A stretch of 64,000 bases of DNA. Origin: an uncultured Lachnospiraceae bacterium. Its GTDB lineage: Bacteria; Bacillota; Clostridia; Lachnospirales; Lachnospiraceae. The translations under genes and the position numbers were made by a program. The stretch is taken from assembly GCA_934339135.1 (NCBI GenBank), contig CAKRHP010000014.1, positions 1 through 64,000 of the forward strand. Reading direction: 5' to 3'. The notes under the pieces were generated by a model that was given only the letters and a program-made list of their open reading frames with translations, was not told where the DNA came from and made no database searches. Positions 43,057 through 52,088 of this stretch are shown piece by piece. The first letter of the stretch is position 1; each line of letters begins with the position of its first letter.

Positions 43057-43743
43057 ATGAGGAAAATAAAAGTTGTACGGGGAGTAGCGGTGATTGCGAT
43101 CAGTGCAGGTCTTTCTCTGTGGAATATGCAGTCTCAGGAAGTTGTTGCCCTGGCTCCGGTCAGTGAGCAGAGCGTCCTGCCGTCCCGGGTGCAGCGGTGG
43201 CAGGACAGTCTGCCGGTGGCAGATACTGCGACAATGACCTGTAAAATAAAAAAACTGGATCAGGTAAGATCGGTACGGGTGAAGGAGCATCAGTTAGAAG
43301 TAAAACGGATGAAAGAAGAGAGGGCAAGAAAGCAGAGAATGCTGGAAATACAGAAATGCTGTGGCGTCCGGATCAGTGAAAGAGACAGGACGGTTCTGGA
43401 AAAGATCGTTCAGGCGGAAGCGGGCAATCAGGATCATCAGGGCAAACTCCTGGTGGCAAATGTTATCTTGAACAGGGTTCGAAGTGAAAAGTTTCCATCC
43501 ACGATACGAGAGGTCGTTTTTGCACCAAGACAGTTTTCTCCTGTTTCTGACGGAAGCTATTCCAGAGCGGAAGCCTCCGGGGATACCAGGAAAGCGGTGG
43601 ATGAGGCACTTCATGGAGTAGACGGTTCCCAGGGGGCATTGTATTTTATGGAACGACGTTATGCGGATGGCGGCAATGTGAGCTGGTTTGACCGGAGCCT
43701 CACGAGACTGTTCCGGCATCAGGGACATGAATTTTTTAAATAA
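43057..43743 (+). CDS. secreted SleB-type cell-wall hydrolase
   Basis: I use ATG 43057 (228 residues); TTG 43042 and GTG 43045, closer to an AAAGG site, are alternatives. A signal peptide or anchor (residues 5-25) is followed by a charged coiled stretch. A Hydrolase_2 domain lies at residues 108-228: RTVLEKIVQAEAGNQDHQGKLLVANVILNR, with the catalytic Glu in EAGN, and QFSPVSDGSY. The family cleaves peptidoglycan; SleB acts in spore germination, CwlJ-like members elsewhere. No spore gene is adjacent. Confidence 0.87.
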   Translation: MRKIKVVRGVAVIAISAGLSLWNMQSQEVVALAPVSEQSVLPSRVQRWQDSLPVADTATMTCKIKKLDQVRSVRVKEHQLEVKRMKEERARKQRMLEIQKCCGVRISERDRTVLEKIVQAEAGNQDHQGKLLVANVILNRVRSEKFPSTIREVVFAPRQFSPVSDGSYSRAEASGDTRKAVDEALHGVDGSQGALYFMERRYADGGNVSWFDRSLTRLFRHQGHEFFK

Positions 43744-43802
43744 TAAAGAACAGGATGACAGCTTTGCAGCGTGGGATTTTGTCTCACGCTGTGAGTTGCG
43801 TC

Positions 43803-43831
43803 TTGAAATAAGGTCTTTGATATGGTAAAAT
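43803..43831 (+). promoter_or_regulatory. promoter for thrC
   Basis: TTGAAA (43803-43808), a 17-base spacer and TAAAAT (43826-43831) give a good promoter. About 105 bases of leader follow. No T-box core is present in it. Confidence 0.55.
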
Positions 43832-43940
43832 TTCTTCCAAAAGCATAGCGATGAAGCAATCCGTGGCATCAGCTGGTGTGGGGATATCTTTTGAAACCGG
43901 CATCATTGTATCAGATCGCGGATCAGAATGGAGGAAAGAC

Positions 43941-45428
43941 ATGGAACCAATGTACAGAAGTACCAGAAGCGAAGGAAAGACAGTTACAGCATCCCAGGCT
44001 ATTTTAAAGGGATTGGCAGAGGATGGAGGACTTTTTGTGCCAACAAGCATTCCGTCACTGGATAAGTCCTTTGCAGATATTGCAAAGATGAATTATCAGG
44101 AGACTGCTTATGAGGTAATGAAAAAGTTCTTTACCGATTTTACAGAGGAAGAGCTGAAAAACTGTATCACAAAAGCTTACGATGACAAGTTTGATACAAA
44201 GGAGATCGCACCTTTGGTAGAGAAGGATGGTACATATTATCTGGAACTGTTCCATGGTGCCACCATCGCATTTAAGGATATGGCATTATCTATCCTGCCG
44301 CATCTTTTAACTACATCTGCCAAAAAGAACCACATCACCAATGAGATCGTGATCCTCACAGCAACTTCCGGAGATACCGGAAAGGCAGCTCTGGCAGGCT
44401 TTGCGGATGTAGAGGGCACAAGTATTATTGTATTTTATCCAAAGAACGGTGTCAGCCGGATCCAGGAGCGTCAGATGGTGACACAGAAGGGAAAGAATAC
44501 AAAGGTTGTTGGTATTACCGGTAACTTTGATGATGCCCAGAGTGGCGTAAAGGCTATGTTCAATAACAAGGAGCTTGCAAAGAACATGGCTGAGAAGGGA
44601 TATCAGTTCTCTTCTGCCAATTCCATCAACATTGGACGTCTTGTGCCACAGGTTGTTTATTATGTATATTCTTATACCCGTCTTCTGGGACAGGGTGTGG
44701 TTCAGGAAGGAGAGCCGGTGAACTTTGTAGTACCTACCGGTAACTTCGGAAATATCCTTGCTGCATATTATGCTAAAAACATGGGAGTGCCGGTTGGCAA
44801 GCTGATCTGTGCTTCCAATGAAAATAAAGTCCTGTTTGATTTCTTCGAGACAGGTGTATATGACAAGAATCGTGACTTCATTCTCACCACATCTCCATCT
44901 ATGGATATTCTGATCTCCAGCAACCTGGAGCGACTGATCTTCAAGATCGCCGGAGAGGATGCAAAGGCAACGGCTGATATGATGAACTCTCTTGCTGCCG
45001 ATGGCAAGTATGAGGTGACAGATGAGATGAAGGCGCAGTTAAAGGACTTTGTCGGCGGCTGGGCAAGTGAAGAGGAGTGTGCCGCAGAGATCAAGCGTGT
45101 TTATGACAAGACCGGTTATGTGATGGATACCCATACTGCAGTTGCATCTGCCGTATACCATGCATATAAGGAAAAGACCGGTGACACAGCCAAGACAATT
45201 ATCGCATCCACAGCAAGCCCTTATAAATTTGGTACAAGCGTTATGGGTGCCATTGATGAGAAGTACAAGGGAATGGATGATTTTGCACTGATCGATGAGC
45301 TGGAAAAGGTATCCGGTACCAAGGTTCCAAAGGCAGTTGAGGAGATCCGCAGTGCACCGGTTCTTCATGATACGGTCTGTGAGACAGAAGATATGCAGAA
45401 GACCGTAGAGGGTATTCTTGGCCTGTAA
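43941..45428 (+). CDS. thrC: threonine synthase
   Basis: ATG 43941 follows GGAGGAAAG and starts MEPMYRSTRSEGK, the usual opening; a reading from 43851 lacks a ribosome site. The 495-residue enzyme has the PLP lysine in HGATIAFKDMA and the phosphate-binding ATSGDTGKAAL. It converts phosphohomoserine to threonine. It is of the longer type. Confidence 0.96.
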   Translation: MEPMYRSTRSEGKTVTASQAILKGLAEDGGLFVPTSIPSLDKSFADIAKMNYQETAYEVMKKFFTDFTEEELKNCITKAYDDKFDTKEIAPLVEKDGTYYLELFHGATIAFKDMALSILPHLLTTSAKKNHITNEIVILTATSGDTGKAALAGFADVEGTSIIVFYPKNGVSRIQERQMVTQKGKNTKVVGITGNFDDAQSGVKAMFNNKELAKNMAEKGYQFSSANSINIGRLVPQVVYYVYSYTRLLGQGVVQEGEPVNFVVPTGNFGNILAAYYAKNMGVPVGKLICASNENKVLFDFFETGVYDKNRDFILTTSPSMDILISSNLERLIFKIAGEDAKATADMMNSLAADGKYEVTDEMKAQLKDFVGGWASEEECAAEIKRVYDKTGYVMDTHTAVASAVYHAYKEKTGDTAKTIIASTASPYKFGTSVMGAIDEKYKGMDDFALIDELEKVSGTKVPKAVEEIRSAPVLHDTVCETEDMQKTVEGILGL

Positions 45429-45497
45429 AAGCGGTAAAACCGGATCAGAGCACAAAATTTATCTGCATTTCCGGACAGAAATGATAAAAAGTGAAAA

Positions 45498-45533
45498 AAT
45501 GTCTGTTGACCCCTTGTCAACAGGCATTTTTTA
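45498..45533 (+). terminator. terminator after thrC
   Basis: AATGTCTGTTGAC (45498-45510) pairs with GTCAACAGGCATT (45516-45528) and is followed by Ts. The 160 bases from here to rpsB hold no gene and probably the S2 leader, in which I recognise no named element. Confidence 0.9.
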
Positions 45534-45692
45534 TGATAATCTACTCTAGTGTGTTTGCGGAAAGTTTGTCCGTGACGCATAAAAACAAGTAAACACATAT
45601 GCGGATCAAGCATTGGTGCCGTGCTCGCGGTCATGTGCCGGACTGGTTCCGGGAAGCATATGGAAGACATTAACCAATTGGAGGTAAACAAA

Positions 45693-46415
45693 ATGAGCGT
45701 AATTTCAATGAAACAGTTACTGGAAGCAGGTGTACACTTCGGACATCAGACAAGAAGATGGAACCCGAAAATGGCTGAGTACATTTACACAGAGCGTAAT
45801 GGTATCTACATTATCGATCTGCAGAAGTCTGTAGGTATGGTAGACACAGCTTACAACGCAGTTAAGGATATCGTTGCAAACGGTGGTAACATCCTTTTCG
45901 TAGGTACAAAGAAGCAGGCTCAGGATTCTATCAAGACTGAGGCAGAGCGTTGCGGTATGTACTATGTAAACGAGAGATGGCTCGGTGGTATGCTGACAAA
46001 CTTCAAGACAATCCAGACCCGTATCAAGAGACTCAAAGAGATCGAGGCTATGTCTGAGGATGGTACATTTGATGTACTTCCAAAGAAGGAAGTAATCGGC
46101 CTGAAGAAGGAGTGGGAGAAGCTTGAGAAGAACCTTGGCGGTATCAAGGAGATGAAGAAGATCCCTGACGCTATCTTCGTAGTAGATCCTAAGAAGGAGA
46201 GAATCTGTATCCAGGAGGCACATACATTAGGTATTCCACTTATCGGTATCGCTGATACAAACTGTGATCCGGAAGAGTTAGATTATGTAATCCCAGGTAA
46301 TGATGATGCGATCAGAGCCGTTAAGCTTATTGTTTCTACAATGGCTGACGCTGTTATTGAGGCAAATCAGGGTGAGTCAATGAGCGAGGATGCTCCGGCA
46401 GAGGACGCAGAATAA
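45693..46415 (+). CDS. rpsB: 30S ribosomal protein S2
   Basis: ATG 45693 follows GGAGG. The 240-residue protein starts [27 protein letters not shown] and contains the conserved [22 protein letters not shown] in two parts. Codon use is strongly biased, as expected for a highly expressed gene. It is followed by tsf, the standard order. Confidence 0.98.
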   Translation: MSVISMKQLLEAGVHFGHQTRRWNPKMAEYIYTERNGIYIIDLQKSVGMVDTAYNAVKDIVANGGNILFVGTKKQAQDSIKTEAERCGMYYVNERWLGGMLTNFKTIQTRIKRLKEIEAMSEDGTFDVLPKKEVIGLKKEWEKLEKNLGGIKEMKKIPDAIFVVDPKKERICIQEAHTLGIPLIGIADTNCDPEELDYVIPGNDDAIRAVKLIVSTMADAVIEANQGESMSEDAPAEDAE

Positions 46416-46443
46416 TCAAAAATCATAAATGGAGGAAATCACA

Positions 46444-47373
46444 ATGGCAATTACAGCTTCACAGGTAAAAGAGCTTAGAGAGATGACTGGTGCAGGTATG
46501 ATGGACTGTAAAAAGGCATTAACTGCAACAGAGGGAGATATGGACCAGGCAGTAGAGTGGTTGAGAGAGAATGGTCTTGCAAAGGCTGCTAAGAAGTCCG
46601 GACGTATTGCAGCAGAGGGTATCGTTGCTGTTGACGTTGCAGAGGATGGCAAGGTTGCTTCTATCGTAGAGGTAAACAGTGAGACTGATTTCGTGGCAAA
46701 GAACGAGAAGTTCCAGGCATATGTTGCTGAGGTAGCTGCTCAGGTAAAGAATTCCAGTGCTGCAAGTATGGAAGACTTTATGGCTGAGAAGTGGGCAGCA
46801 GAGGATGCTGGTACTGTTGAGGAGAAACTCAAGGCTATGATCGCCGTAATCGGTGAGAACATGAATATCCGTCGTTTCGAGAAGGTGACAACAGATGGTC
46901 TTGTTGTTCCTTATATCCACGGTGGTGGAAAGATCGGCGTACTTGTCGTTGCGGATACTGATTCTGACAGCGACGCAGTGAAGGAGTGCCTGAAGAACGT
47001 AGCAATGCAGGTTGCAGCTCTTCGTCCACAGTATGTATCTACTGACGATGTAGATCCTGATTACAAGGAGCATGAGAAGTCAATCCTTCTTGCTCAGGCA
47101 AAGAACGATCCTAAGAATGCAAAGAAGCCGGATGAGATCATTGAGAAGATGATCACAGGCCGTCTGAACAAGGAGCTCAAGGAAGTTTGTCTTCTGGAGC
47201 AGGAGTACTTCAAGGGCGAGAACAAAGAGTCTGTTGGCAAGTATGTAGAGTCTGTTGCTAAGGCAGAGGGATGCAAGCTTGTTGTAACGAAGTTCATCCG
47301 TTTCGAGACCGGTGAGGGAATCGAGAAGAAGGAAGAGGATTTCGCAGCAGAGGTTGCAGCTCAGATGCAGTAA
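46444..47373 (+). CDS. tsf: translation elongation factor Ts
   Basis: ATG 46444 follows GGAGG. The 309-residue protein starts with the UBA-like MAITASQVKELREMTGAGMM and has the core SETDFVAKNEKFQAYV. It exchanges nucleotide on EF-Tu. A 28-bp gap from rpsB makes one operon. Confidence 0.98.
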   Translation: MAITASQVKELREMTGAGMMDCKKALTATEGDMDQAVEWLRENGLAKAAKKSGRIAAEGIVAVDVAEDGKVASIVEVNSETDFVAKNEKFQAYVAEVAAQVKNSSAASMEDFMAEKWAAEDAGTVEEKLKAMIAVIGENMNIRRFEKVTTDGLVVPYIHGGGKIGVLVVADTDSDSDAVKECLKNVAMQVAALRPQYVSTDDVDPDYKEHEKSILLAQAKNDPKNAKKPDEIIEKMITGRLNKELKEVCLLEQEYFKGENKESVGKYVESVAKAEGCKLVVTKFIRFETGEGIEKKEEDFAAEVAAQMQ

Positions 47374-47400
47374 TCGATCTTAAAATATTATAGAAATTAT

Positions 47401-47445
47401 AAAGTCCCATAGGCACTTGCGATATAGTGTTTATGGGACTTTTTC
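47401..47445 (+). terminator. terminator after tsf
   Basis: AAAGTCCCATA (47401-47411) pairs with TATGGGACTTT (47432-47442), with an inner CACT/AGTG stem, and is followed by Ts. Confidence 0.9.
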
Positions 47446-47491
47446 TATATAGCAGGAAAATGTTCAAATCTTTCCGTATTTCTGATATTTA

Positions 47492-48379
47492 TCACTCAGT
47501 TCGTTCCTTTCCCCAGAAGAACAGAGCCACGGTTCCGGGTCCGGTGTGGCTTCCGATTGTAGTACCGATATAATTGATTTCCACATGACCCTTCAAATGA
47601 GGAAATGCTGCCTCAACTTTATCAGCGACAGCTTTTGCATCGTCATAGCAGTCGGAATGGGAAATATAACATTTATCTGCATAATCCGGACCGTTTTCAG
47701 CATTTTCTTTCATACGCTCAACAATGGCAGCAATGACTTTCTTTTTACTGCGGATCTTGTAACGTGGGATCAGATGACCGGTATTGTTCACATTTAAAAG
47801 GGGACAGATTCCAAGCACCGTGCCTACGGCTCCGGAGGTTTTGGAAATGCGGCCGCCCTTTACATAGAAGGAAAGATCTGTGGAAAAGAACCAGTGCTGG
47901 GCATTTAACCGGTGATCCAGAGCAAACTGGCACACTTCATCAATATCTTTGCCCTCGTCCCGCAGATCTGCAAGCTTATCCATCAGCAGGCCATAACCGG
48001 AGGAAGCCGCCAGAGAATCAATAATATAGATCTTACGGTCAGGAAATTCTTCCCGGAGAGTATCGGCTGCAATATTGGCAGAATTGATCGTCCCGGAAAT
48101 GCCGGAGGACAACGTCAGGTGAAGGATATCGAGTCCCTGTTCCAGAAATTTACGAAAATAAGCTTCGTATTCCTCTGCATTTACCTGTGATGTCTTTGTG
48201 TCAGAACCGGTTGCCATGCGGTGATAAAAATCCTTGAAATCCATGGACTGTCCCAGATCGTCAGAGTAACTTACCCCATCCAGTTCATAGTGGAAACAGA
48301 TGTAAGAAATCCCCCGTGACTCAAATTGCTCCTTTGACAGATCGGCGGTGGAGCAACAACTTAAAATATATTCACTCAT
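47492..48379 (-). CDS. DegV family fatty-acid-binding protein
   Basis: The 295-residue protein has the DegV fold: an N-terminal SCCSTADLSKEQFE, the lipid-binding HLTLSSGISGTINSA, and the C-terminal THTGPGT-like IGSHTGPGTVALFF. DegV/FakB proteins carry fatty acids to the kinase FakA for incorporation into phospholipids. AAGGAGG precedes the ATG. No fakA is nearby. Confidence 0.93.
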   Translation of the reverse strand: MSEYILSCCSTADLSKEQFESRGISYICFHYELDGVSYSDDLGQSMDFKDFYHRMATGSDTKTSQVNAEEYEAYFRKFLEQGLDILHLTLSSGISGTINSANIAADTLREEFPDRKIYIIDSLAASSGYGLLMDKLADLRDEGKDIDEVCQFALDHRLNAQHWFFSTDLSFYVKGGRISKTSGAVGTVLGICPLLNVNNTGHLIPRYKIRSKKKVIAAIVERMKENAENGPDYADKCYISHSDCYDDAKAVADKVEAAFPHLKGHVEINYIGTTIGSHTGPGTVALFFWGKERTE

Positions 48380-48502
48380 AAATACCCTCCTTATATAATA
48401 AGAACATTATCTGCATAATTATATAAATTGTATCATAAAGTCCGGCGATATACAAATAACTTCTATATATATGCTGATAGAGGATATTTATGGGGAAAAG
48501 TA

Positions 48503-48530
48503 TTGACAGGAACCATGTGCGTGGTATACT
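48503..48530 (+). promoter_or_regulatory. promoter for the DUF1275 gene
   Basis: TTGACA (48503-48508), a 16-base spacer and TATACT (48525-48530) form a strong promoter. The leader to the TTG start is about 115 bases. Confidence 0.7.
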
Positions 48531-48650
48531 TCAAAAGGCTTTTATGCAGACTAAAAAGTCCTTTGGAGATAATATAGGTATATCGGGCACAGCAGTATAT
48601 GATCTGTGCAAAGTTTGAATATGTAATAGGAAGAAAAGAGGTTGTTATCA

Positions 48651-49343
48651 TTGGAACAAAAGAAGTCGTGGCTTGCGGAGATCCTGCCGGATCGTCAGAT
48701 GTCAGAGGCGTTTATCAATTCGTTTTTTCTGGCGTTGTCGGGAGGATTTCAGGATGCTTATACGTATAACTGCAGGGATGAGGTATTCTCCAACGCCCAG
48801 ACCGGAAATGTCGTGTTGATGAGTCAGCATTTTATGGAAGGAAGATGGCAGGAGGGGCTTCGATATTTATTGCCGCTGTTGTCCTTTGCCATGGGAGTTT
48901 TTCTGGCAGAAAACGTACAGTATCGTTTTCGCAATGCGAAGAAGATCCACTGGCGGCAGGGGATTCTTCTGGCAGAGATCATTATTCTGGCACTGGTGGG
49001 ATTTATTCCACAGACTTATAATATGACAGCGACCATTCTGGTATCCTTTGCGTGCGCCATGCAGGTGCAGACATTTCGTAAGGTGGGGGGATATTCTTAT
49101 GCAAGTACCATGTGTATTGGTAATCTTCGAAGTGGTATGGCGGCTCTGTCACTCTATGTCAGGGAACACAGAAAAGAACAGCTGCGTCAGATGGGATATT
49201 ATTTTGGAGTGATTGGAACCTTTGCTGTTGGAGCAGGGATTGGAGGCATCAGTTCACATTTATACGGAATCCATGTGATCTGGATATCGTGTGTCCTCCT
49301 GGTAGTAAGCTTTATCATAATGTCACTGGAAAAGCTGAAGTAA
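48651..49343 (+). CDS. DUF1275 (YoaK) family membrane protein
   Basis: The best start is TTG 48651, nine bases after AGAGG; an earlier TTG at 48642 touches that site. The 230-residue protein has about six membrane helices and the family features LALSGGFQDAYTYNCRDEVFSNAQTGN split across two blocks, ending with helices to residue 226. Function in the family is unknown. Confidence 0.9.
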   Translation: MEQKKSWLAEILPDRQMSEAFINSFFLALSGGFQDAYTYNCRDEVFSNAQTGNVVLMSQHFMEGRWQEGLRYLLPLLSFAMGVFLAENVQYRFRNAKKIHWRQGILLAEIIILALVGFIPQTYNMTATILVSFACAMQVQTFRKVGGYSYASTMCIGNLRSGMAALSLYVREHRKEQLRQMGYYFGVIGTFAVGAGIGGISSHLYGIHVIWISCVLLVVSFIIMSLEKLK

Positions 49344-49501
49344 TTGTGCATATTTAGCATAATAAAAAGAAAATGATATAAAATGTGTCACATTCATGTC
49401 ATGATAAATGGCAGGAGATGTGCAGTTTGTTATTTTTTTGCGGAAATAGAGCAGAATTATAGGTGAAATTAACAAAAGTGCTGAAATCATATAGCGCAAC
49501 C

Positions 49502-49530
49502 TTGACATTTAAATTCTTATCTACTAAAAT
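49502..49530 (+). promoter_or_regulatory. promoter for the Big_2 surface protein
   Basis: TTGACA (49502-49507), a 17-base spacer and TAAAAT (49525-49530) match consensus. It lies in a 323-bp gap (49344-49666) that is AT-rich and shows nothing else. The leader to the gene is about 130 bases. Confidence 0.7.
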
Positions 49531-49666
49531 AAATTTCGAAAATTGTTATTACAAACAACAAAATGCCTATCATTATAATACCGTATGGAGAAGAGATATG
49601 ACATGTGTCCGGTCTCAGACTGGTATACTAAGGGTGAGGGGCATCAAAGTGTTAGGAGGCAAAAAG

Positions 49667-51088
49667 ATGAGAAGTAAGACAATCAAAAAAGTCATTGCAG
49701 CAGCAGTCGTTGCAGCGATGGGAATCACATCTATCGTTCCTGCAGCACCAGCTCAGGCAGCGGTAAAGACAAAGAAGCTTACTGTAAAGACAAAGAAGAT
49801 CACTCTTTACAAGGGCGCAGCAGCAGGTTATGGTTCAGTAAAGCTGAAAGTAACTGTAAAGCCTAAGAAGGCTAAGGTTACATACAAGATCAACAAGAAG
49901 AAGATCGCTTCTGTATCCAAGAAGGGTCTTGTAAAGGCTAAGAAGCCGGGTAAGGCAAAGATCACAGTTAAGTCCGGTAAGAAGAAAGTTGTTGTTAAGG
50001 TTGTTGTTAAGAAGATCAAGAAGAAAGTAACAAAGGTTACAGCAACAAAGAATGTAACAGTTAATGTAGGTGATACACAGAAGATTAAGACAACAGTAAA
50101 GCCTAAGAAAGCAACTCTTAAGAAGCTTACATTTACATCAAATGCGAAGAAGATCGCAAAGGTTAGCGCAAAGGGTGTTATCACAGGTGTTAAGGCTGGT
50201 AAGGCTAAGATCACTGTAAAGGCAGTTGACGGCAGCAAGAAGAAAGCTACCGTAGCCGTAGTTGTTACAGCAGCAGCTGTTACTTCTAACCCTGCTATTA
50301 CAACAGGTCCTGCAGTTACATCAACGGTATCTCCAACTCCAAGTGCAGGTACATCATCAACTGAAACACCGTCAGCAGATGCCTCATCATCTCCAAGCGC
50401 ATCTCCATCCGCAGTTCCAAGTGCTGACCCATCTACATCTCCAAGTGCTGACCCAACCGTAGAGCCTACTTATAAGGCAGTTACAGCAACTACAAAAGAT
50501 GGTGTTAAGTCTTATTCTGTAAAAGAGCTTGAAAAAGCAGAGTCTTATAAGGTGACATTTGGTGGAGACACTGCAGAAGTTTCTAAGGATGATATCACTG
50601 CTGTTGCCACATGGTATGGAAAGAATACTGCTAAAGTAAAAGAGAATCTTACAAAGGATCTTGCAGAGAATGCTAAGAAATTCATCGAAAAGAAGTATGA
50701 TTCAAAGGACAGCACACTTGCAGTGAAAGGTTTGACTTACAGCAAGGAAGCTGGAAAGAATACGATCAATGTTACGAAAGACGGAGTGAAGGTTGCAGTG
50801 ACAGCTGTAGTGAATGATGACACAGTAACAGTAACCGGAACCGGCGACAAGAAATTCTCAATGGATGTAAAGGGAACTGCTGCTGAATGTACAGTAAGTA
50901 ACCTTACGATCGGAGAGCAGACATTTGCAGGAACATATAAAGTAACAACTGCAGTTGATGATAATGATACGATCACTGCTACAGTGAAAACTGCTTCCGG
51001 AACCAGCACCATCGTTATGGATAAGACTGGAAAGATTACAAAGCTTGAAGTTCCTGAGAGCATTGCTTTAGTGCTTGAGGCAAAATAA
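49667..51088 (+). CDS. secreted lysine-rich protein with Big_2 domains
   Basis: ATG 49667 follows AGGAGG. A signal peptide ends at AQA (about residue 27). Then come two bacterial Ig-like (Big_2) domains (about residues 30-110 and 113-200), seen as VSKKGLVKAKKPGKAKITVK and VSAKGVITGVKAGKAKITVK. A Ser/Thr/Pro/Ala linker (about 205-265) leads to a C-terminal domain of about 200 residues of unknown type. The N-terminal half is extremely basic, which may bind teichoic acids or polysaccharide. Codon use is biased as in rpsB, so expression is probably high. No LPXTG motif is seen. Confidence 0.82.
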   Translation: MRSKTIKKVIAAAVVAAMGITSIVPAAPAQAAVKTKKLTVKTKKITLYKGAAAGYGSVKLKVTVKPKKAKVTYKINKKKIASVSKKGLVKAKKPGKAKITVKSGKKKVVVKVVVKKIKKKVTKVTATKNVTVNVGDTQKIKTTVKPKKATLKKLTFTSNAKKIAKVSAKGVITGVKAGKAKITVKAVDGSKKKATVAVVVTAAAVTSNPAITTGPAVTSTVSPTPSAGTSSTETPSADASSSPSASPSAVPSADPSTSPSADPTVEPTYKAVTATTKDGVKSYSVKELEKAESYKVTFGGDTAEVSKDDITAVATWYGKNTAKVKENLTKDLAENAKKFIEKKYDSKDSTLAVKGLTYSKEAGKNTINVTKDGVKVAVTAVVNDDTVTVTGTGDKKFSMDVKGTAAECTVSNLTIGEQTFAGTYKVTTAVDDNDTITATVKTASGTSTIVMDKTGKITKLEVPESIALVLEAK

Positions 51089-51117
51089 TTTCCAAGCGTA
51101 ATAAGTAAGAAAACACG

Positions 51118-51149
51118 AACAGGATCGTTACGTTTGTAACGATCCTGTT
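51118..51149 (+). terminator. terminator after the Big_2 protein
   Basis: AACAGGATCGTTAC (51118-51131) pairs perfectly with GTAACGATCCTGTT (51136-51149) around GTTT, with TTCTT after it. Confidence 0.92.
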
Positions 51150-51194
51150 TTCTTGAAAAATGATTGTAAATACTTCAAAATGGAGATATAATTA

Positions 51195-52076
51195 ATGAAT
51201 GTAGGAAAAAAGGCATTATGCGGAGTGATTGCTTTCTGTCTCTTTGTGCAAGGTCAGTGTGGAGGTAATACAGTAATTGCCAAAACAAAGGCAATAAAGC
51301 TGAACATGACAAAAAAAACGATTACTGTTGGAGGCAGCTTTCGGCTTAAGCTGAAAGGTAAAAGATCCCCAAAGACAGCTGTAACCTGGAAAAGCAGCAA
51401 TAAAAAAATTGCCATTGTCTCAAAAACAGGTAAGGTAACAGGGAAAAAAGCAGGAAAAGCGAAGATTACCGTTAAAGTTTCTGGAAAGAGTAGGAAACTT
51501 ACCTGTCAGGTGACTGTTCAAAAGAAAAAAGCAGCTTCCTCTGCCAAACCCGTAAAGACACCGGTACCAGATTCTACGGATGTTCCTTCATCGGCTCCGG
51601 GGGCTGCTAAAACACCGGAGGTGACACAGACATCGACACCTGTGATCACAGAGACACCGGCGGCCAGTCCGAAACAAGCTGATCCATCTACACTTGTGGT
51701 ATCTCAAAGTCTTGTAATGCATGACGGGATTCTCATGACGGCATATCTGATAAATAAGAACTATAATGGATATATTATGGTAAGTTTAAATGGAAAGTCT
51801 TATGTGTATGGTGATGAGATAAGCGGCAGGACGCTTTTGATGATGCTCGACAGATCGTATACGAATAGGCCCAAGGTAAACCAGGAAGGGACGATAAGCT
51901 TATCAAGAGGCGAAAATGATGAGTATTGGACCGTTACGGATTTGGTGCTAAATAAAGAATATTATTTAAAGGCGGACCGAACGAATTCTCTGGATCCGTC
52001 CTGGGCTGACTGTGGTGTGATCTATGTCAAGGGTGATGTAAGTGCAGAGATGGGATTTCAGACAAATATACAATAG
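51195..52076 (+). CDS. second secreted Big_2-domain protein
   Basis: The 293-residue protein has a signal peptide (residues 1-30), a single Big_2 domain at about 35-112 (WKSSNKKIAIVSKTGKVTGKKAGKAK in two parts), a proline/threonine linker and a C-terminal domain of about 110 residues that I do not recognise. It resembles the preceding gene in plan but is separated by a terminator. It lies 12 bp before the next gene, so it could be the first gene of the exopolysaccharide module. The ribosome site is GGAGAT. Confidence 0.78.
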   Translation: MNVGKKALCGVIAFCLFVQGQCGGNTVIAKTKAIKLNMTKKTITVGGSFRLKLKGKRSPKTAVTWKSSNKKIAIVSKTGKVTGKKAGKAKITVKVSGKSRKLTCQVTVQKKKAASSAKPVKTPVPDSTDVPSSAPGAAKTPEVTQTSTPVITETPAASPKQADPSTLVVSQSLVMHDGILMTAYLINKNYNGYIMVSLNGKSYVYGDEISGRTLLMMLDRSYTNRPKVNQEGTISLSRGENDEYWTVTDLVLNKEYYLKADRTNSLDPSWADCGVIYVKGDVSAEMGFQTNIQ

Positions 52077-52088
52077 GAAAGGGAAGTT

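Noticed and set aside
50262-50462. Leucine/glutamine-rich open frame within the Big_2 gene
   Set aside because: It is a shifted frame of the Ser/Thr/Pro linker and has no ribosome site.
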